A stretch of 64,000 bases of DNA from Sinorhizobium arboris LMG 14919 (GCF_000427465.1 NZ_KE386497.1:252162-316161); one strand, 5' to 3'; counted from the stretch's first letter, positions 19,014 to 28,900 are shown. The notes: a model not told the origin generated them from the letters alone. Numbers and translations are program-made.

Positions 19014-19094
19014 GTTCTTCTCCACTCCAACAATCGGCCGCGGTGAATTGGTTCGTCGTGCCGGGTTCAACTTTGCTAGGATCGTTCCGGGAGG

Positions 19095-20237
19095 TCAGTA
19101 AACCTGGCGTCCCTGGCACCAGACTCCGCGAACAATCGGTTTGCCGTCGGCGATAGCCACTCGGATCAGATCGCCCCGACGGCCAGCCTCGATTGCACCG
19201 CGATCATGCAGCCCAAGTGCGGTAGCGGGGTTCGTCGAGATGATGCGAACGGCAGCCGGGAGATCGAGTCCAATGGTGTCGACGAGCTGGAACGCTGCGG
19301 ACAACAAGCTGCCCGGGACGTAATCCGAAGCGAGAATGTCCAGTAGGCCCTCGCGAGCAAGCTCTACTGCAGAGACATTCCCGGAGTGCGATCCGCCTCG
19401 AACGACGTTCGGACCGCCCATCAGGATCGACATGCCAGCCGCCCTTGCGGCTTGCGCGGCTCGTAAGGTCGTCGGGAACTCTGAGATCGAGACTCCGAGG
19501 GTTTTTGCCTCAGCGACATGCTCGACCGTTTCGTCGTCATGGCTTGCTGTGACGAGCTGGCGACGCAGTGCGTGTTCTGCGATGAACCTTCGGTGCCGTG
19601 GCCCAAGCTCTTCCGAGGCGGCGCGCCATTCGTCGATCTGCCGATCGAGATTTTCGGCGGTAAGGCCATAGTCGGCGAATTGCTCTCGACGGAACTTTAC
19701 CAGATCCGCCGCCTGACGATGACCTGGCGCGTGATCCATGATCGAGATGAGCTTGACAAGCGGACTGTCGATCGAACCAGAGAAGTACTGCAGAACATCC
19801 CGGTCGGTCGTTTCGCAGCGCAGGTGCAGAAAGTGGTCTGCGCGAAGCAGGCCGTTGTTCTTGGCGGCGGATATGCCGGTGACACTCGGTTCGAGGAGCT
19901 TGTTCCTCTCCGGCTTTCGTACGGTCGAGCCGACGCAGAGCGCGTCGAGCACGGTCGTGATGCCACCCGCTACGACCAAGGCGTCGTGAGCGAGTAGGGC
20001 GAGTTGCACGTCCCACCTGACGCCCGGTCGTGGTGAAAGATGGCGCTCAAGGTTGTCGGTATGCAGATCCACGATCCCCGGTACCAAGTAATCGCCTTCC
20101 ACGTCGATTGCATCACTGGCCAAACTCGGACCAGCGGAGACGTCGGAAATGAGCCCATGTGTTAAACTGACACTGCCGCTCACCATTTCGCCAGGAAGAA
20201 CGATCCTGGCGTTCTTGAAAGAGATCTTGTCACTCAT
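19095..20237 (-). CDS. phnM: Alpha-D-ribose 1-methylphosphonate 5-triphosphate diphosphatase PhnM
   Basis: This 380-residue amidohydrolase has the metal motif IVDLHTDNLE, the central TASHDDE and the late SDYVPGSLL and NPATALGL. It removes pyrophosphate from ribose-phosphonate triphosphate to give the substrate of PhnJ. ATG 20237 (MSDKISFK) is chosen because GAGG lies 5 nt upstream and homology starts there; the longer frame upstream is not conserved. It lies about 100 bp after phnJ. Confidence 0.93.
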   Translation of the reverse strand: MSDKISFKNARIVLPGEMVSGSVSLTHGLISDVSAGPSLASDAIDVEGDYLVPGIVDLHTDNLERHLSPRPGVRWDVQLALLAHDALVVAGGITTVLDALCVGSTVRKPERNKLLEPSVTGISAAKNNGLLRADHFLHLRCETTDRDVLQYFSGSIDSPLVKLISIMDHAPGHRQAADLVKFRREQFADYGLTAENLDRQIDEWRAASEELGPRHRRFIAEHALRRQLVTASHDDETVEHVAEAKTLGVSISEFPTTLRAAQAARAAGMSILMGGPNVVRGGSHSGNVSAVELAREGLLDILASDYVPGSLLSAAFQLVDTIGLDLPAAVRIISTNPATALGLHDRGAIEAGRRGDLIRVAIADGKPIVRGVWCQGRQVY

Positions 20238-20340
20238 GTTGCCTCGGTATGTTTGAGCTCGCTGAAAGCGAGCTGCGTTCGGATGTAGAATCTTGCTGGC
20301 GGGAAGCTCCTTTGGAGGGCTTCGTTTTCTGCACCGTCGC

Positions 20341-21213
20341 TTATGAAGCTGGTCTTTCGTGCTGTCGGCTTGCGCAGTAGTCGGTGTCGGAGCAGACGAA
20401 CATCCGCTGCCCCTTGTCATCCATGACGATCTCGTCGAGGTAGCTTTCAGTCGCCCCGCAAATTGAGCAGGATTGCGTCCATCGCTGCACACGGAAGGGG
20501 TGGTCCTTGAAATCGAGGCTGCGGACATCCGTATAGGGCGGAACGGCGTATATCCGCTTTTCGCGGCCGGCGCCGTAAAGCTGGATTGCAGGGCTGTTCG
20601 AGATCTTTGGATTGTCGAACTTCGGAATGGGCGATGGCGACATGAGATGCCGCCTATTCGTCATCACCGGGTAGCTGTTGGTCGTGGCGATATGGCCAAA
20701 ACGGGCGATGTCCTCGTAAAGCTGAACGCTCATCAGACCGTATTCCGCGTAAGCATGCATTTTTCGTGTTTCGGATTCCCTCGGCTCCAATCGTCGCAAC
20801 GCCTCGGGCGACGGCACCTGATAGACAAGGATCTGCCCTTCTTTCAGCGAGGTTTCGGGCACACGGTGGCGGGTCTGGATGATGGTGGCCGCACCGGTCT
20901 GTTCGGTCGTTGCGACGCCAGCAACGCGCTTGAAGAAGCGACGGATGGATACGGCGTTCGTCGCATCGTCCGCACCCTGGTCGATCACTTTAAGCGTGTC
21001 GTCGGGTCCGATGACACTTGCCGTCACCTGGATGCCTCCGGTACCCCACCCATAGGCCAGAGGCATCTCGCGGCTGCCAAACGGAACTTGGAGGCCAGGA
21101 ACAGCGATCGCTTTCAGGATGCATCGACGGATCATCCGTTTGGACTGCTCGTCGAGATAGGCGAAATTATAGGCCTGTCGGCGGCCGGTCACGCTGTCAC
21201 GACTTTCCGTCAT
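20341..21213 (-). CDS. phnJ: Radical SAM carbon-phosphorus lyase PhnJ
   Basis: This 290-residue protein has the PhnJ cysteine set C249-x2-C252, C274-x5-C280 (QSCSICGA and VCSDTDYCASR). Three of these bind the 4Fe-4S cluster, and the last corresponds to the catalytic thiyl cysteine. It cleaves the C-P bond of ribose 1-phosphonate 5-phosphate, giving an alkane and the cyclic phosphate. It overlaps phnI by 4 bp. The protein looks intact and active. Confidence 0.96.
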   Translation of the reverse strand: MTESRDSVTGRRQAYNFAYLDEQSKRMIRRCILKAIAVPGLQVPFGSREMPLAYGWGTGGIQVTASVIGPDDTLKVIDQGADDATNAVSIRRFFKRVAGVATTEQTGAATIIQTRHRVPETSLKEGQILVYQVPSPEALRRLEPRESETRKMHAYAEYGLMSVQLYEDIARFGHIATTNSYPVMTNRRHLMSPSPIPKFDNPKISNSPAIQLYGAGREKRIYAVPPYTDVRSLDFKDHPFRVQRWTQSCSICGATESYLDEIVMDDKGQRMFVCSDTDYCASRQHERPAS

Positions 21214-22316
21214 TCTGCAGCCTCCTTTTTGCGGCCGCCGCTTTGCTCCTCACGCAACTGCCGTATGAATTGCAGGTCGCCTTGAAAATCGACGTAGTGC
21301 GGTAGCGTGAGATGTGAGACGAAGCCGCCGGCCTCCAGATTGTCGGTATGCGTTAGAACGAACTCTTCATGCTGGACGGGATAGCGTGCTTCCTCGCCAT
21401 ATTCGCGACAACGCAATGCTCGATCGACGATCGCCATCCCCATCGCCTTGCGCTCACTCTTCCCGAACGAAAGGCCATAACCACGGGTGAAGCGCGCAGG
21501 CTCGTCTTCCGAGCCTCCGAAGAGGTCCAGCATCTGGCATTCCGTGACCATGATGTCTCCGATGGAAACCGCAAAGCCGAGTTCCTCGGGGACTATTTCA
21601 ACGGTGACTTCACCAACCCGGGTCTCCCCGACATAGGGATGCGCTGCGCCGTAACCCCGCAGGGCGGAATAGGCCAAACCGACCACGAAGCCCTCGTCGC
21701 CGCGGGCCAGGTTCTGTAAGCGCTGATCACGCCCGGCGGGCAGCGATTGAGGTTCTCGTGTGAGATCGAAAACCGGTGAGGATAGTTCTGGCTCGGGCAA
21801 CTCCGCCTCGATCAGGCCCTCTTCGGAGATGCTGTCGAAGGCTCGAGGAACATCGCGGTCGAGAGGTTGCGCTGCGACGTTAGCTTTCAGTCCCGCGTCG
21901 TCAGCATTGTCGAGAAGGTCAAAATCAAGAAGCCGGTGGGTGTACTCGTAGGTTGAACCAAGCACCTGACCTGCGGGAATGTCCTTGAAAGTGGCAGAGA
22001 TGCGCCGCTCGATCGCCATTTGCGCGGTGTCGAGCGGATTTGACACCGCAAAGCGCGCCAAGGTCGTGCGGTAGGCCCGGAGAAGAAAAATCGCCTCAAC
22101 GGCGTCTCCTTGCGCCTGCTTCAAGGCAAGGGCTGCAAGCTCCCTGTCGTAGACGGAGCCCTCGCACATCACCCGGTCCACTGCCAGACCAAATTGCTCC
22201 GAGATTTGCCGAACCGTTAACTCGGGAACCGAAGGGTCTCCGCGCCGATCTTCGGCGATCAAACGATGCGAAGCTTCGATCGCTTGTTCGCCTCCCTTCA
22301 CAGCAACGTATGCCAT
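21210..22316 (-). CDS. phnI: C-P lyase core subunit PhnI
   Basis: This 368-residue PhnI begins MAYVAVKGGEQAI. It has the conserved runs PSVPELTVRQISEQFGLAVDRVM in the N-terminal third and HEEFVLTHTDNLEAGGFVSHL near the C-terminus. It is the nucleosidase-like subunit that, with PhnG, PhnH and PhnL, builds the ribose phosphonate from ATP. It abuts phnH and overlaps phnJ by 4 bp. Confidence 0.95.
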   Translation of the reverse strand: MAYVAVKGGEQAIEASHRLIAEDRRGDPSVPELTVRQISEQFGLAVDRVMCEGSVYDRELAALALKQAQGDAVEAIFLLRAYRTTLARFAVSNPLDTAQMAIERRISATFKDIPAGQVLGSTYEYTHRLLDFDLLDNADDAGLKANVAAQPLDRDVPRAFDSISEEGLIEAELPEPELSSPVFDLTREPQSLPAGRDQRLQNLARGDEGFVVGLAYSALRGYGAAHPYVGETRVGEVTVEIVPEELGFAVSIGDIMVTECQMLDLFGGSEDEPARFTRGYGLSFGKSERKAMGMAIVDRALRCREYGEEARYPVQHEEFVLTHTDNLEAGGFVSHLTLPHYVDFQGDLQFIRQLREEQSGGRKKEAAE

Positions 22317-22922
22317 CTAACACTCCACTGAAATGCTGCGGGGCAGAGCCACCACCGCTCTGTCGGATGTGAACAAGACATCGACGCCGAGTGGATAGAG
22401 TTCGTGATTGCCCTGCCATTCCTCCCAGAACCAAGCCGGAAGGCCGTCGATCGTCATCGCGATGTCGTGCTGGATGCCTGGACCCGACCAGCGAACGGCA
22501 GGCCCGCCCGTGAACGACGGCACCTGGATGAGAACTGTTGTTGATCGCTGCGGCTCGAGTTCCGTTCCAACCCTGAAATGCGTCAAGCGTGGCATCCGCG
22601 CTGGATCGGTGACGACGGCGAACGCCGACGCCTCGACCGCTCCGGTAAATGGAACGCCACAGTGGAACCCGAGAAAGTCGCGAACGGACTTCTGGTCGGA
22701 CGCGGGGTCGAGCCAGATCGGGGTGTCGAAATCTGCCAGCGTAAGGCAAACCGATATGGCGGCCGGTCCGAGCGGACCTATTGCCGGTGCTTCACAGGAC
22801 AGCTGCTGGATCCGTCCGACATAGGCACAAGCATCCAGGATGCGCCGAAACGTATCCTGGCTGTCGAAAACGGGATTTGCAAAACCGGGCTCGATCCCGG
22901 CCTTGTCCATAACCTCGATCAT
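22317..22922 (-). CDS. phnH: C-P lyase core subunit PhnH
   Basis: This 201-residue PhnH, the PLP-transferase-like structural subunit without catalytic residues, has the conserved start GFANPVFDSQDTFRRILDA and the central DFDTPIWLD. It overlaps the phnG stop with ATGA. It forms the symmetric PhnGHIJ core. Confidence 0.94.
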   Translation of the reverse strand: MIEVMDKAGIEPGFANPVFDSQDTFRRILDACAYVGRIQQLSCEAPAIGPLGPAAISVCLTLADFDTPIWLDPASDQKSVRDFLGFHCGVPFTGAVEASAFAVVTDPARMPRLTHFRVGTELEPQRSTTVLIQVPSFTGGPAVRWSGPGIQHDIAMTIDGLPAWFWEEWQGNHELYPLGVDVLFTSDRAVVALPRSISVEC

Positions 22923-23374
22923 TCCGGACTCATGCCTCGCGTCATTGCAAAGAAATTGACTTTTGTGGAAGCCGCCTTGCGGCTCTTGAGCTCACGTCGA
23001 GCCGCTTGCGCCTGTCCCATCTTGACGACGAACTGGAGAGCACTGGCGGCTTTCTCATCTGCCCTTCGCAGCACGGCATCGAAGATTGCGGCCAGTTCCG
23101 CACGACGCCGGTCACGACCAAGGATGAAAGCGAATCCGGTCGTTCCATCCGACATCTTGAGTGCGCATCGCGTCATCGTGACCTCGCCCAGATTGAACAG
23201 CGAGCCTGTTCCGCCAGCACGCCCGCGCACGAGAGCCAGACCGCTTTCCGGCATCCGCAACCATCTGAAATCCAAATCTACTGCGAGGTCGGCGTAAGCC
23301 AGCTCAAGTTCCTCGCGGCTCGCTCGTGCAAGAATGGCCATCCATCGCTGCCGTTGTTCAATTTCATGTCGCAC
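22919..23374 (-). CDS. phnG: C-P lyase core subunit PhnG
   Basis: This 151-residue PhnG has RQRWMAILARAS at the start, the conserved GLALVRGRAGGTGSLFNLGE and an internal GFAFILGRDR. GTG 23374 is the start of the longest homologous frame. It is the first gene of the C-P lyase operon; the dyad at 23409-23424 lies 35 bp upstream. Confidence 0.94.
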   Translation of the reverse strand: MRHEIEQRQRWMAILARASREELELAYADLAVDLDFRWLRMPESGLALVRGRAGGTGSLFNLGEVTMTRCALKMSDGTTGFAFILGRDRRRAELAAIFDAVLRRADEKAASALQFVVKMGQAQAARRELKSRKAASTKVNFFAMTRGMSPE

Positions 23375-23408
23375 TGTCGTTCACTGCCTCGATTTTCCGA
23401 AGTGAGTC

Positions 23409-23424
23409 ACCTAGACATCTAGGT
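23409..23424. promoter_or_regulatory. PhnF-type operator before phnG
   Basis: ACCTAGA-CA-TCTAGGT is a perfect inverted repeat (7-bp arms) between phnF and phnG. A near copy (ACCTAGACATCTGGTT on the minus strand) lies before the ABC transporter operon at 29859-29874. It contains the TAGAC core also seen in the published mycobacterial PhnF site (recalled, not checked). Confidence 0.75.
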
Positions 23425-23474
23425 AACTCGGGCGTCATAAACTTCTATCGCAACAGTTTCATGACGATCTGCGG

Positions 23475-23502
23475 CTTTTGGGGGCGGGTTTCCCCCAAAA
23501 AG
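23475..23502 (-). terminator. Hairpin between phnG leader and phnF end
   Basis: CTTTTGGGGG and CCCCCAAAAAG form a strong stem around a short GC-rich loop just after the phnF stop (minus strand). The poly-T after the stem is formed by the stem itself. It could terminate phnF transcription so that phnG relies on its own promoter. Confidence 0.5.
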
Positions 23503-23509
23503 CTCGCGG

Positions 23510-24211
23510 CTAGCCTTCAGCTTCGATGAGATATTCGTATCTGTCGCTTCGGATGACGCTGAGCGCGTATTTTATCGGCAGGCCGTCTGGATTGACGTCG
23601 ACATTTGTCTCAAAAAGGACTGGGCTGGACGACGATATCCGCAGCAGTTGAGCCTCCTGCGGCGTGGGCCTGCGCGCGGTTATCCGGGTCCATTTTCTTC
23701 TGTATTCGGTGACACCGCAGCGCTTTAGCGCGGCGGTGAAGGAGTTCAGCCCTTCGAACGCAGTCGCGAGACCCGGAACCCGATCGAGAGGGAAATACGA
23801 AGATCCTGTGGCCAAAGGCCAGTCATTGATAAACGAAATCGACCTGACTTCGGTGACCAGCGCGGAGGGCGCAACGCCCAAGTGCTTCGCAATATCCGCT
23901 TCGACGGAGCCATGGTTGATTGACAGGATTTCTCGCTTTACCGCCTTGTTCTGGCCGAGGAGTTTGTAAGTGAACCTCGGATCCTTATCCAACCGGTGAG
24001 AGATGAAATCCTCGGCAACGAAGGTCCCTACCCCATGCTGAACCCGAAGAGCCCCTTCGGATTCGAGCGCTTTGATCGCATTGCGCACTGTATGGCGGTT
24101 GACGCCAAAGCGCTCCGCCAGGACGAGATCGCCCGGCAGCCGCCCGTCCTCGAAGGCACCGGCATCGATGTCGCTGAGGATAGAAGAGCGAACCATTTCC
24201 CAACGCTTCAT
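23510..24211 (-). CDS. phnF: GntR/HutC-family regulator of phosphonate genes (PhnF)
   Basis: This 233-residue protein has a winged helix at residues 5-70 (GDLVLAERFGVNRHTVRNAIKAL) and a UTRA ligand-binding domain (ARRPTPQEAQLLRIS, SPVLFETNVDV). It stands directly upstream of phnG in the same orientation and is the natural repressor for the dyad at 23409-23424. A close paralogue is encoded at 32826-33563, identical over long stretches. Confidence 0.9.
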   Translation of the reverse strand: MKRWEMVRSSILSDIDAGAFEDGRLPGDLVLAERFGVNRHTVRNAIKALESEGALRVQHGVGTFVAEDFISHRLDKDPRFTYKLLGQNKAVKREILSINHGSVEADIAKHLGVAPSALVTEVRSISFINDWPLATGSSYFPLDRVPGLATAFEGLNSFTAALKRCGVTEYRRKWTRITARRPTPQEAQLLRISSSSPVLFETNVDVNPDGLPIKYALSVIRSDRYEYLIEAEG

Positions 24212-24344
24212 TGCTCACCACGTATCTGCTGGAATTCACTCACAAACTTTGTCCCGCTAATGACAGATAAATCATATGCAGGGATACCGAAAAGCGGCCG
24301 ATCGGGAAATGGAGTACATGGATATTATCTCGACGAGAGTGAGT

Positions 24345-25373
24345 CTAACGGTGTATGCATGCGGTCCAGTGCCCTGGACCGACTTGCCGAAGGCTTGGCG
24401 CGATTTGTGAACATTCCGGGCTGGCGAGAGAGCATCGCGTTCTGAAGACGCAGCCGGAGGGAGGTGTAACAGCGCTTGGAATTTCGCCTTTAAGGACTGC
24501 CCGTGGTTTGCGAAGGCTTGGATGGCCGACGGGTAGCGCCGAAACAAGGGCTTCGGTGTAAGGATGAGCGGGCGCACTCCGAAACGTCGCGGGCGGAGCA
24601 ACCTCAACGATCTTCCCGAGATACATGACGATTACGCGATCAGCGATATGGCTGATAACCCGCAGATCATGCGAGATGAACAGGATCGTAAGCGCTAGTT
24701 TATCCTTGAGATTAAGAAGCAGATTTACGATCTGAGCTTGCACCGACACGTCAAGAGCCGACACTGGTTCATCGGCGACGATGAAGTCTGGATCAGTGGC
24801 TAACGCTCTAGCGATGGCAATCCTCTGACGTTGCCCGCCACTGAATGCGTGCGGATGACGGAAGGCGTGTGCGCGAGATAGTCCGACTTGCTCCAAGAGT
24901 TCGCCGACCCGATCAGTCCGCGCCTGCTTTGTCAGATGACCATGATGGATGGACAGAGGTTCACCGACGGCTTCCCCGACAGTCATTCGGGGATTGAGGC
25001 TGCTAAAGGGATCCTGAAATATCATCTGCATGTGCCGCCGGAAGGAGCGCATTTCGGGCGGCGACAATGTAGCGAGGTCGACCCCGTTAAATCGTGTCTG
25101 GCCCGAACTCGGCTCCACAAGCCGCAGCAAGCTTCGACCCAAAGTCGTCTTGCCTGATCCGGACTCGCCCACCAGGCCGACGATTTCGCCGGCGGCGATC
25201 GAAAGTGATATCCCGTCAACGGCCTTTATGGTCCGTCTTGGACTGAACGGCGAGAAGGAGCGCAGCGGTAGATGCACGCGAAGATCTTTCACCTCGAGCA
25301 AAGAGGTTTCTGGAGCACGGCTCGACATTTCGTCGATTTCCCGGGTGCTAAGAAGGCTAACATGAGCATTCAT
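24345..25373 (-). CDS. Dipeptide/oligopeptide-type ABC transporter ATPase 2 (DppF-like)
   Basis: This 342-residue protein has Walker A GESGSGKTTLGRSLL, signature FSGGQRQRIAIARAL and Walker B FIVADEPVSALD. It also has the C-terminal oligo_HPY region with CVFRTRC and LASPECSQIAP. ATG 25373 overlaps the stop of the preceding ATPase by 4 bp. It is the last gene of the transporter operon and energises import together with the product of 25370-26386. Confidence 0.9.
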   Translation of the reverse strand: MNAHVSLLSTREIDEMSSRAPETSLLEVKDLRVHLPLRSFSPFSPRRTIKAVDGISLSIAAGEIVGLVGESGSGKTTLGRSLLRLVEPSSGQTRFNGVDLATLSPPEMRSFRRHMQMIFQDPFSSLNPRMTVGEAVGEPLSIHHGHLTKQARTDRVGELLEQVGLSRAHAFRHPHAFSGGQRQRIAIARALATDPDFIVADEPVSALDVSVQAQIVNLLLNLKDKLALTILFISHDLRVISHIADRVIVMYLGKIVEVAPPATFRSAPAHPYTEALVSALPVGHPSLRKPRAVLKGEIPSAVTPPSGCVFRTRCSLASPECSQIAPSLRQVGPGHWTACIHR

Positions 25374-26386
25374 ACGAGAACCTCCGGCTTTGCAGTGGCA
25401 GCTTCGATCTGGCGCCATTGGAGACAACGAATCCTGTGTCCGCCAACGTCTTCAAGTTCCGGCATCCTGTTGAAGCAATCGCGGGCGGCATACCTGCATC
25501 GCGGATGAAATGAGCATCCACTGGCGAGGTTTGCGAGATCCGGAGGGCTGCCGGCTACGGCAGATAGCCGGCGCGACGATCCGGCGTCGGAATTCAGGCC
25601 GGGGCGCGCGCTCAGCAAGGCTCGCGTATAGGGCATGCGGGGGTTGTCGAATATCTCGGTCACTCCGCCTTCCTCGACGACCCTGCCGGCGTACATAACC
25701 AAAACCCGGTCAGCGATTTCTGCGACAACGCTGAGGTCGTGCGTGATGAACAGCAGCGCCATTCCTGTTTCCCTCTGCAGATCGTGAAGGAGACCGAGAA
25801 TTTGTGATTGGACGGTTGCATCAAGCGCTGTGGTCGGTTCATCGGCAATGAGCAAACTGGGACGACAAGAAAGCGCGATCGCAATCATTGCTCTTTGCCG
25901 CATGCCGCCGGAGAGCTGATGCGGATAATCGTCGAGCCGCCGTTCGGCATCGGCAATGCCCACGCGATCAAGCAAGGCTTTCGCCTGCCGACGGGCTTCA
26001 TGTGAACCGCATTTGGCATGGGCTCGCAGCACTTCTGCGATTTGCTCGCCAATCGTGTAGACCGGATTGAGCGCCGCCGCGGGTTCCTGGAATATCATGG
26101 CAATATCATAGCCCAGGATATTCCTTTGCCGTCGCGGCGGAGCCTGGAGAAGGTCCTCTCCCTTGAAGAGGACCTTCCCCGAGATCACGCGCCCGAGCGC
26201 CTTCGGAATGAGATTCAGGATGGAGAAGGCAGTCGCTGATTTGCCCGACCCGGACTCTCCGACAAGACAAACTGTGCTTCCTTGTTGAACCGAGAACGAA
26301 ACATCCTCGACTGCCCTGACAGTGCGACCTTGCGCGTGGAAGTGGGTGCGCAGTTTTTCGACGCGGAGGAGTTCGCTCTCGTTCAT
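25370..26386 (-). CDS. Dipeptide/oligopeptide-type ABC transporter ATPase 1 (DppD-like)
   Basis: This 338-residue protein has Walker [16 protein letters not shown], signature [15 protein letters not shown], Walker [13 protein letters not shown] and a C-terminal oligo_HPY region ([16 protein letters not shown]). I start at ATG 26386, preceded by AGGTGA at 7 nt, rather than the longer frame. It follows the binding-protein gene by 35 bp. Confidence 0.9.
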   Translation of the reverse strand: MNESELLRVEKLRTHFHAQGRTVRAVEDVSFSVQQGSTVCLVGESGSGKSATAFSILNLIPKALGRVISGKVLFKGEDLLQAPPRRQRNILGYDIAMIFQEPAAALNPVYTIGEQIAEVLRAHAKCGSHEARRQAKALLDRVGIADAERRLDDYPHQLSGGMRQRAMIAIALSCRPSLLIADEPTTALDATVQSQILGLLHDLQRETGMALLFITHDLSVVAEIADRVLVMYAGRVVEEGGVTEIFDNPRMPYTRALLSARPGLNSDAGSSRRLSAVAGSPPDLANLASGCSFHPRCRYAARDCFNRMPELEDVGGHRIRCLQWRQIEAATAKPEVLV

Positions 26387-26421
26387 CCTGGTCTCACCTG
26401 GTTGCCGGGGCTTCTGACGGT

Positions 26422-27936
26422 TCACTGCGCCAAGTGAACGTTGTCGGGACGGAAATCCATCGTGTACTCCGTGTTCGGGAGCCACTGGACACCGGACCTC
26501 ACGCCGTAGAAATCCGGCGCACGGTAGAGATAGGTTCCCGGCGCGTCCTCCTCGAAGAGGTCGACCATCTTCTGGTAGACATCGTAACGGTTCTTTGCAT
26601 CGAGACTCGTCTCACCCTGTTCGGCGAGTTCGTCGAAACGCGCCTCGTCCTTCCAGAGACGTTTTGACCAGGTCATAAAGAGGGTCACCGCGGGATCGGT
26701 CGGTACCACCCAGTCCGAGCCGTTCTTCACGGTGAGAACCGGATCCTCCTTCTTGAGTTTGCTCCACCCTTCATCAACTCTTACGCTGGCATTGACACCG
26801 ATGGCCTTCCACATTTCTACGACTGCCTCGGCGACCGGGACACCGTTGGTGTAGTAGACGGGGTGTGTCACGTAGTTGATCGGTTCGCCATTGTATGACG
26901 ACTCCTTCAGCAACTGACGAGCACGGTCGGGGTCGTAAGCTAGGGTCGGGCGATCGGGATTGTAAAGCTCGCGTCCCCATGCCTCATACTGCGCCGAATG
27001 CGGAATGGTGGCCTTGCCATCCCACAGGGCGTTCGCGAGCAATTGGCGATCGATTGCAAGATTGAGGGCCTGACGCAGTTTCTTGTCGGCCATCACCGGG
27101 TTGTAGGTGTTGTACTGGATGAAGTGATGGTTCGCCATGGTGCTGCGGATCTCGCAGCAACCAAGATTTTGGATAGCCGCAAGTTGGTCCGGCGGCAGGC
27201 TATTGATGATGTCCACTTCGCCATTCGCGAGAGCCGTTATTCGCGCCGAAACCTCGGGAATGGCCTTGAAGGTCAGTGTGGAGATGGTCGGGCGGCCGCG
27301 GAAATAGGCATCATTGGCCTTAAGCTCCATACTTTCGTCTGGCTGGAGTTTGACGAAAGCAAATGGACCCGTTCCGATCGGCTTCTGTCCGAAGCCCGCC
27401 TTGCCGACGGACTCGAAATAGGCCTTCGGCACGATATCGCTGGTGTGGTACGCCAGGAGATGAAGCAGGATGGGACTGGGGGCTTTCGTCATGATCCTCA
27501 CGGTCAGGTCGTCGACAACGTCAACCCGTTCGATGACCTTGAGAAGATTCTTGGCGCTGACGTAGTCCGAAGCGGGATCGAGGATTCGGTCGAAAGTATA
27601 TTTGACGTCGGCACTCGTAAAAGGCTGTCCGTTGTGAAATTGCACGCCCGGCCGAAGGGAGAACTCCATCGTCCGGTCATCGATCCGTTTCCAGCTCTGG
27701 GCGAGGCCGGGCACGAGCTCATATGCCGTGCGGTCCTCGCTTTTTGAAAAATCCCTCGCGACCAGCGTGTCGAACACGTTGTAGGTGATCGGAATGTCGA
27801 CGTTTCCGAGCGCCAGGCCGGGATCGAAGTTAGCACGGACTGTGTTGACGCCGACGGTGAGTGGCGGCCTCGCATCTTCCTGGGCGGCCGCGAAAGTCGG
27901 CAGCAGAATAGCGATGGCTAAGAGCAGTTTTCGCAT
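26422..27936 (-). CDS. ABC transporter periplasmic substrate-binding protein (SBP_bac_5)
   Basis: This 504-residue precursor has a signal peptide at residues 1-19 (MRKLLLAIAILLPTFAAA, then QEDAR). The mature part has SBP family 5 features: GLAQSWKRIDDRTMEFSLRPGVQFHNGQPF and later AYDPDRARQLLKE. It would deliver peptides, or related solutes such as opines or organophosphonates, to the permeases. The phnF-type operator ahead of the operon suggests a phosphonate-containing ligand. Confidence 0.9.
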   Translation of the reverse strand: MRKLLLAIAILLPTFAAAQEDARPPLTVGVNTVRANFDPGLALGNVDIPITYNVFDTLVARDFSKSEDRTAYELVPGLAQSWKRIDDRTMEFSLRPGVQFHNGQPFTSADVKYTFDRILDPASDYVSAKNLLKVIERVDVVDDLTVRIMTKAPSPILLHLLAYHTSDIVPKAYFESVGKAGFGQKPIGTGPFAFVKLQPDESMELKANDAYFRGRPTISTLTFKAIPEVSARITALANGEVDIINSLPPDQLAAIQNLGCCEIRSTMANHHFIQYNTYNPVMADKKLRQALNLAIDRQLLANALWDGKATIPHSAQYEAWGRELYNPDRPTLAYDPDRARQLLKESSYNGEPINYVTHPVYYTNGVPVAEAVVEMWKAIGVNASVRVDEGWSKLKKEDPVLTVKNGSDWVVPTDPAVTLFMTWSKRLWKDEARFDELAEQGETSLDAKNRYDVYQKMVDLFEEDAPGTYLYRAPDFYGVRSGVQWLPNTEYTMDFRPDNVHLAQ

Positions 27937-27997
27937 CTGTGTCTCCAAGAATGGTGAAGTTCAGAATTTCCTGCAGGAAGGTTTTTCAGCAGCGCGA

Positions 27998-28900
27998 TCA
28001 TGCACGGCTTCGGGGATCGAGGCTGTCGCGCAGCCAATCGCCAATCAGGGATGCTGCAAGTGTAATCGCGACGATGACAACACAGGGAAGGATCGCCAGC
28101 CATGGTGTGGTGATCAGATAGTTTCGCGCCTCGCCGAGCAGCGATCCAAGGGAAACGTTCGGGGGCTGAACACCAACGCCAAGAAACGATAGTGAAGATT
28201 CCAGAACGACGATCTCAGCGAAGCTCAAACTGGCCAGAACGATGACAGGAGAGAGCGTATTGGGAAGAATGTGACGTAGCGCGATGCGCCAGGGTGACGC
28301 TCCTGAGCATCGAGCGGCTTCGATGAAGCTTCGACTTTTCAGGGCGATCACCTGACCGCGGACGACGCGAGCATATTTGTAGTAATCGGCCAGACCGACG
28401 ATCAGAATCAAAATCAGTGGCTGGGTCCCGACGAGAGCAACCGCAGTCAGAGCCACCAAGGTGACTGGCACAGCGGCCTGCGCGTCGACCACGGCCATGA
28501 AGGATTGATCGATCCATCCTCCAAGGGTTCCGGAGATCAATCCACTTATGGTCCCCGTAACGACACCGACTAGGACTCCGGCGCCAGCGATAAGCAGTGT
28601 GGTGCGCGTCGCAAAAAGTAGACGAGAAAGCACATCTCGCCCGAGGTGATCAGTGCCCAGGAGGTATTCGGTCGTGCCGCCAGAAAACACTGGTGCTCGC
28701 AATCGGCTTAAAAGGCTCTGGTCGGCGATACCGTATGGAGCAATCGCGGGAGCGGCAACTGCCAGGACCGCCACGACCCCCAGGAGAAAACAGGAGACGA
28801 TTGCCGCCGAGTGCAGGCGGCCGTTCCGGACCAAAGCCGCAGGGCCTTCCATGGCTTCTTCGGCCATCGGCTGCGGCGCACGCACGTCGATACTCATCAT
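27998..28900 (-). CDS. ABC transporter permease 2 (DppC-like)
   Basis: This 300-residue inner-membrane protein has about six hydrophobic segments. It has the DppC/OppC N-terminal motif LLGTDHLGRDVLSRLLFATR and the EAA-like loop EAARCSGASPWRIALRHILPN, which contacts the ATPases. It starts one base after the stop of the DppB-like gene overlaps (shared base 28900). Confidence 0.9.
   Translation of the reverse strand: MMSIDVRAPQPMAEEAMEGPAALVRNGRLHSAAIVSCFLLGVVAVLAVAAPAIAPYGIADQSLLSRLRAPVFSGGTTEYLLGTDHLGRDVLSRLLFATRTTLLIAGAGVLVGVVTGTISGLISGTLGGWIDQSFMAVVDAQAAVPVTLVALTAVALVGTQPLILILIVGLADYYKYARVVRGQVIALKSRSFIEAARCSGASPWRIALRHILPNTLSPVIVLASLSFAEIVVLESSLSFLGVGVQPPNVSLGSLLGEARNYLITTPWLAILPCVVIVAITLAASLIGDWLRDSLDPRSRA

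Noticed and set aside
20473..21285. 270-codon plus-strand open frame
   Set aside because: Antisense to phnJ and the end of phnI.
26998..27747. 249-codon plus-strand open frame
   Set aside because: Antisense to the substrate-binding protein gene; composition follows the other strand's codons.
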